In this document: piece after piece, positions 5,300 through 7,317 of the stretch | Layout: each line of letters begins with the position of its first letter | How positions within the stretch are numbered: position 1 is the stretch's first letter | NCBI GenBank assembly: GCA_937915965.1 | Contig: CALGHC010000135.1 | Span: forward strand, 1-7,317 | From: an uncultured Myxococcales bacterium | GTDB taxonomy: Bacteria > Myxococcota_A > UBA9042 | DNA: 7,317 nt | Direction of reading: 5' to 3' | The notes under the pieces: model-generated | Database searches by the model: none | What the model saw: the letters and a program-made list of their open reading frames with translations, nothing else | Told to the model about the DNA's origin: nothing | Made by a program: the position numbers and the translations under genes

Positions 5300-5343
5300 G
5301 TTGGCAGGCGCGGCAGAACTGCCGAAGCGCGGCGGCTGCCAAC
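5300..5343. other. Two-tier 44-nt stem-loop
   Basis: The outer arms GTTGGCAG (5300-5307) and CTGCCAAC (5336-5343) are perfect 8-bp complements. Inside, CGGCAG (5311-5316) and CTGCCG (5319-5324) form a 6-bp stem around AA, extended by GCG/CGC (5308-5310 with 5328-5330) across a 3-nt bulge. It directly abuts the 23-bp tandem repeat. It is not at the end of any visible gene, and neither strand shows a T-run right after it. It could be part of an RNA, a DNA cruciform or a protein site; I cannot decide. Confidence 0.6.
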
Positions 5344-5383
5344 ACTTGTCTGGGCCACTATCTTCCCGCATTCGCCCTCTCGA

Positions 5384-5401
5384 GTCCGTCCCGTCCGTCC
5401 C
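5384..5401 (+). repeat. 9-bp tandem repeat, two copies
   Basis: GTCCGTCCC at 5384-5392 is repeated exactly at 5393-5401 inside a pyrimidine-rich stretch of the exbB-nrnA region. I see no coding or regulatory meaning. Confidence 0.7.
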
Positions 5402-5532
5402 GACCCGCTCCCGAATCAACCCTCGCGAGCGTTGCGGCCTATCGGCTCGGCGCGCGGTCGTTGGTCGGCTCGCCCCTTGGCCGCGGGCAGGCACCGCCGA
5501 GGCGACATGGACACGGAGGTCGCAAGTCGTCG

Positions 5533-5548
5533 CCATCCAAGAGGATGG
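5533..5548 (+). other. Hairpin with AAGA loop
   Basis: CCATCC (5533-5538) and GGATGG (5543-5548) form a perfect 6-bp stem with the loop AAGA. It lies about 115 nt before nrnA and upstream of its candidate promoter, so it may not be in the nrnA mRNA. Its function is unknown. Confidence 0.35.
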
Positions 5549-5581
5549 AAGGCCCCGAGCCGTGCCAGGGGTTTCATCTGT

Positions 5582-5610
5582 TTGACATGCCCGGACGGCC
5601 ACGGGATCGT
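5582..5610 (+). promoter_or_regulatory. Candidate promoter for nrnA and the genes behind it
   Basis: A perfect TTGACA (5582-5587) is followed after 17 nt by GATCGT (5605-5610), a weak -10 with three of six matches. Transcription would begin near 5617, leaving a leader of about 45 nt before nrnA. The -35 is good, the -10 poor. Confidence 0.4.
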
Positions 5611-5637
5611 CGTGCTGGCCGCCGAAGACCGGGGGCC

Positions 5638-5663
5638 GGCGGGCAGGTCAGGCGGGCAGGTCA
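5638..5663 (+). repeat. Perfect 13-bp tandem repeat directly before the nrnA start codon
   Basis: GGCGGGCAGGTCA occurs at 5638-5650 and 5651-5663, and the nrnA ATG begins at 5664. The repeat replaces what should be the Shine-Dalgarno region. It offers only a short AGG, 3 nt from the ATG in the second copy and about 11 nt away across the copy junction. A change in copy number would alter that spacing and could change translation, which is inference. Confidence 0.85.
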
Positions 5664-6740
5664 ATGGGGTCGCACAGCACAGCCACAACCGCCGCCGCTT
5701 CCGCCAAGGGGGAAAGCCTTCGGTTCGACCGAGAGTTTCTCGACCGCCTCCGATCCGCACGGCGCGTTGTCCTGATGACCCATGTCGACCCCGACGCCGA
5801 TGGTCTTGGCAGTCAGGTCGGCCTTCTGCGAGCCCTGCGGGCCTCCGGACACGAGGCGGTGATCGTCAACGCGGACCCATTGCCGGACCGATACGCCTTC
5901 CTCGGGCCGACCGAAATATGGGGCTGCTTTCCCCAAGATCGCCACTGGCTCGTCGGGGCCGACCTTGGCCTGGTGCTCGATGCGAACGCCCTCGACCGCG
6001 CGGGCCCACCCGCCGCCGCCTTGCGCGACGCAGGCGTTGAGCTCCTCTGTGTGGACCACCATGTCGCCGGCGCGGGCGCCTTGTCTGGCGTCATCGCGAG
6101 CGAATTGTCGTCGACGGGTGAAGCGACCTATCACTTGCTTACCGCCCTGGGCTGGCCTATCGACGAACCGATCGCCACGGCGCTGTACGCTGCCATCAGT
6201 TTCGACACTGGGTCCTTCCGTTTCTTGCGGGGCCGCTCACAGACCTTGCGGGTGGCCGCCAGCCTGCTTGATGCGGGCGCCGACGACGATCGCATCCAGC
6301 GGGCTCTGTACGGGAGTCACCCCTTTGACGAGGTGCGCCTGCATGGGCGCTTGATGAGCCGCATCGAGCGCAGCGCCGACGGCCGCATCGCCCATCTTGT
6401 CGCCGAGCCGGCGCTGTGGCGCGACATCGACCCTCCCGCCGACGCCGTCAGCGAGGTCATGCCGATGGTGATCGGCATCGAAGGTGTCGAGATCGCAGTC
6501 GTGTTTCGCCCGGGCCCAGGGAGCGACGAGTGGAAGGCCTCGTTGCGTTCCAAAGGCGCCGACGTGGGCGGGCTGGCTCGGCGTCTGGGCGGCGGCGGTC
6601 ACCGTGTCGCCGCGGGAATGACCCTATCTGGCTCGATCGCCAGTGTTCGCTCGCGCCTGCTCGACGACCTGAGGGCGCTGCTCGCGCCGACTGTGCCGGC
6701 ATCGCCCGCGGCGGCGCGGGGTGATCATGGCGCGTCGTAG
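5664..6740 (+). CDS. nrnA: DHH/DHHA1 phosphoesterase, bifunctional nanoRNase/pAp phosphatase (NrnA type)
   Basis: NrnA-type enzymes degrade 2-5 nt RNAs to mononucleotides and hydrolyse 3'-phosphoadenosine 5'-phosphate (pAp) to AMP, using Mn2+ in the cytoplasm. All family motifs are present in 358 residues: motif I THVDPDADGLGS (His40, Asp44, Asp46), motif II Asp106 in LVLDAN, motif III VDHH (Asp131-His133), motif IV SFDTGSF (Asp181), and the DHHA1 substrate loop GGGGHRVAAG (309-318). It is somewhat longer than the usual 310-340, with a Ser/Ala/Thr-rich N-terminal stretch of about 20 residues and an Ala/Pro-rich tail. ATG 5664 is the only in-frame start after TGA 5583, but its Shine-Dalgarno is poor. 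A RecJ exonuclease is excluded by size and domain order. It overlaps the next gene by 14 nt. Confidence 0.93.
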   Translation: MGSHSTATTAAASAKGESLRFDREFLDRLRSARRVVLMTHVDPDADGLGSQVGLLRALRASGHEAVIVNADPLPDRYAFLGPTEIWGCFPQDRHWLVGADLGLVLDANALDRAGPPAAALRDAGVELLCVDHHVAGAGALSGVIASELSSTGEATYHLLTALGWPIDEPIATALYAAISFDTGSFRFLRGRSQTLRVAASLLDAGADDDRIQRALYGSHPFDEVRLHGRLMSRIERSADGRIAHLVAEPALWRDIDPPADAVSEVMPMVIGIEGVEIAVVFRPGPGSDEWKASLRSKGADVGGLARRLGGGGHRVAAGMTLSGSIASVRSRLLDDLRALLAPTVPASPAAARGDHGAS

Positions 6741-6978
6741 CCGTCGTCCAGACCCCGACCCTCTGGTCTGCTTTTGCAACGAGGTGCGCCGGAGCACGAT
6801 CCAAGCGGCCATCGAGAACGGTGCCGATACCCTGGCGGCCCTCTTCGACGCGACCTGGGCCGGCTGTGGTCCATGCGGCGGCAGCTGCCAACCGGACCTC
6901 GTCTCGCTTCTGGAGCGTCGCGACGACCCTCACCTGAACACAGGGCAGACAGCGAGCCATGGCGACAGCGAAGGATGA
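6727..6978 (+). CDS. Small BFD-like [2Fe-2S]-binding protein
   Basis: The 83-residue protein consists mainly of a BFD-like [2Fe-2S] domain, as in bacterioferritin-associated ferredoxin and in domains of NirB and other redox enzymes. The ligand pattern is Cys15-x-Cys17 (VCFCNEV) and Cys47-x2-Cys50 (GCGPCGGSC), with helices between (STIQAAIENGADTLAALFDAT) and a closing PDLVSLLE. Cys54 is an extra cysteine that may not bind the cluster. ATG 6727 overlaps the end of nrnA by 14 nt; GTG 6721 is a possible alternative start adding two residues. It may pass electrons to, or release iron from, an unseen partner. No bacterioferritin gene is visible, so I do not name it bfd. A tail of about 18 residues after the domain is polar and probably unstructured. 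Confidence 0.88.
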   Translation: MARRSRRPDPDPLVCFCNEVRRSTIQAAIENGADTLAALFDATWAGCGPCGGSCQPDLVSLLERRDDPHLNTGQTASHGDSEG

Positions 6979-7317
6979 TCAACGAGAGCGGGACGGCGGT
7001 GGCGGCGCCAGCGCAGTCGTCCGCATGCCATCTGGCGGTGGCGGCCCGCTCGCCCATCCGAATATGGCCGAGACCGCCGAACCGTCGCGCCTGCTCAGCG
7101 ACTCCGAGCGCCTGCCGCTGGCGGCTGCCGTCGACATGGTTGTCATGTTGTGTAGTCGTCGCGGGCCACTCGCAGGACCAGAGGCCGTCGAGGTGCGGTT
7201 GGTCGTCGACCGCCTGATCGATCTGCGCCGCGGCGAGCCCGTCGTTGTCGTCCGTGCCTCGGTGCGTCTCCTGCACGCGCTCGCTGGTAGTGGCGGACGT
7301 CTCCGTCTGGCGGACGC
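6959..7317 (+). CDS. Unrecognised protein, 5' part, cut by the window end
   Basis: An open frame starts at ATG 6959, overlaps the end of the ferredoxin-like gene by 20 nt, and runs without a stop to the window end (119 codons plus 2 nt). Codons from about 7064 on strongly favour G or C in the third position, as real genes here do. The first 35 residues are polar and glycine-rich (two GGGG runs). The rest looks folded: LSDSERLPLAAAVDMVVMLC, then VEVRLVVDRLIDLRRGEPVV and VRASVRLLHALAG, probably helical. I do not recognise the family. ATG 7025 and ATG 7064 are alternative starts; none of the three has a clear Shine-Dalgarno, and 6959 is favoured by coupling to the gene before it. It is presumably cotranscribed with nrnA. 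Confidence 0.6.
   Translation, partial: MATAKDDQRERDGGGGASAVVRMPSGGGGPLAHPNMAETAEPSRLLSDSERLPLAAAVDMVVMLCSRRGPLAGPEAVEVRLVVDRLIDLRRGEPVVVVRASVRLLHALAGSGGRLRLAD

Larger units (their letters stand above)
5188..5663. other. Noncoding divergent region between exbB and nrnA (476 bp)
   Basis: I see no credible gene in this stretch. Several frames are open across it, but their translations are rich in Arg, Pro, Ser and Gly, resemble no known protein, and lack a start with a Shine-Dalgarno. The region holds a candidate exbB promoter, a 23-bp tandem repeat, a 44-nt two-tier stem-loop, a 9-bp tandem repeat, a 6-bp hairpin, a candidate nrnA promoter and a 13-bp tandem repeat, listed separately. A short RNA gene is possible but unproven. 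Confidence 0.6.

Noticed and set aside
5188..5663. tRNA or other standard RNA gene in the long gap
   Set aside because: No TpsiC-type GGTTCRANYCC sequence, CCA-adjacent acceptor stem or other standard RNA signature could be found by eye.
5186..6040. Open frames of 239 and 284 codons crossing the exbB-nrnA gap on the + strand
   Set aside because: They start inside or at the antisense edge of exbB and overlap nrnA in another frame. Their composition is Arg/Pro/Ser-rich with no recognisable domain and no ribosome binding site.
1..7317. Defence, toxin-antitoxin, phage or insertion elements
   Set aside because: Every gene but the last partial one belongs to a housekeeping or envelope family. There are no transposase, integrase or restriction motifs and no terminal inverted repeats flanking a gene.

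Overview
This is a high-GC bacterial window with dense short intergenic regions, and every recognisable gene is an ordinary housekeeping or envelope gene. The order rplY(CTC-type L25)-pth-rpsF-rpsR-rplI, a full-length CTC-form L25, an ExbB/ExbD pair and a small stand-alone BFD-type [2Fe-2S] protein together suggest a Myxococcota or other deltaproteobacterial-type Gram-negative. That placement is inferred from gene order and protein style; no marker here settles it.

Left block (1-3914, + strand): the 3' part of dnaJ, then rplY, pth, rpsF, rpsR and rplI. A well-formed sigma70-type promoter (906-933) and a leader of about 190 nt precede rplY. The five genes then run in one direction with gaps of 121, 152, 18 and 126 bp, consistent with one translation operon: L25 binds 5S rRNA, Pth recycles peptidyl-tRNA, S6 and S18 form a heterodimer on the 30S platform, and L9 binds 23S rRNA. 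Most of the gaps hold GC-rich hairpins, and the rpsF leader is the best place to look for S6:S18 autoregulation. S6 carries an unusual C-terminal tail of Arg-Gly-Asp triplets.

Middle block (4032-5187, - strand): exbB and exbD, overlapping by 14 nt, encode the inner-membrane proton-channel pair of a TonB/Tol-type energy transducer. They converge on rplI across a 117-bp hairpin-rich gap.

Right block (5188-7317): a 476-bp divergent intergenic region contains a 23-bp tandem repeat that overlaps a candidate exbB promoter, a long two-tier stem-loop, two other short tandem repeats and a candidate nrnA promoter. It is followed on + by nrnA (DHH/DHHA1 nanoRNase/pAp phosphatase), a BFD-like [2Fe-2S] protein and the start of an unrecognised gene cut by the window end. 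These last three genes overlap by 14 and 20 nt and look translationally coupled.

I found no mobile element, CRISPR array, tRNA, rRNA or defence system. The observations most worth a second look are the S6 RGD tail, the rpsF leader fold, the nrnA-ferredoxin-unknown operon, the structured exbB/nrnA intergenic region, and the recurrence of two-copy tandem duplications in the noncoding DNA, one of which spans the dnaJ stop codon.
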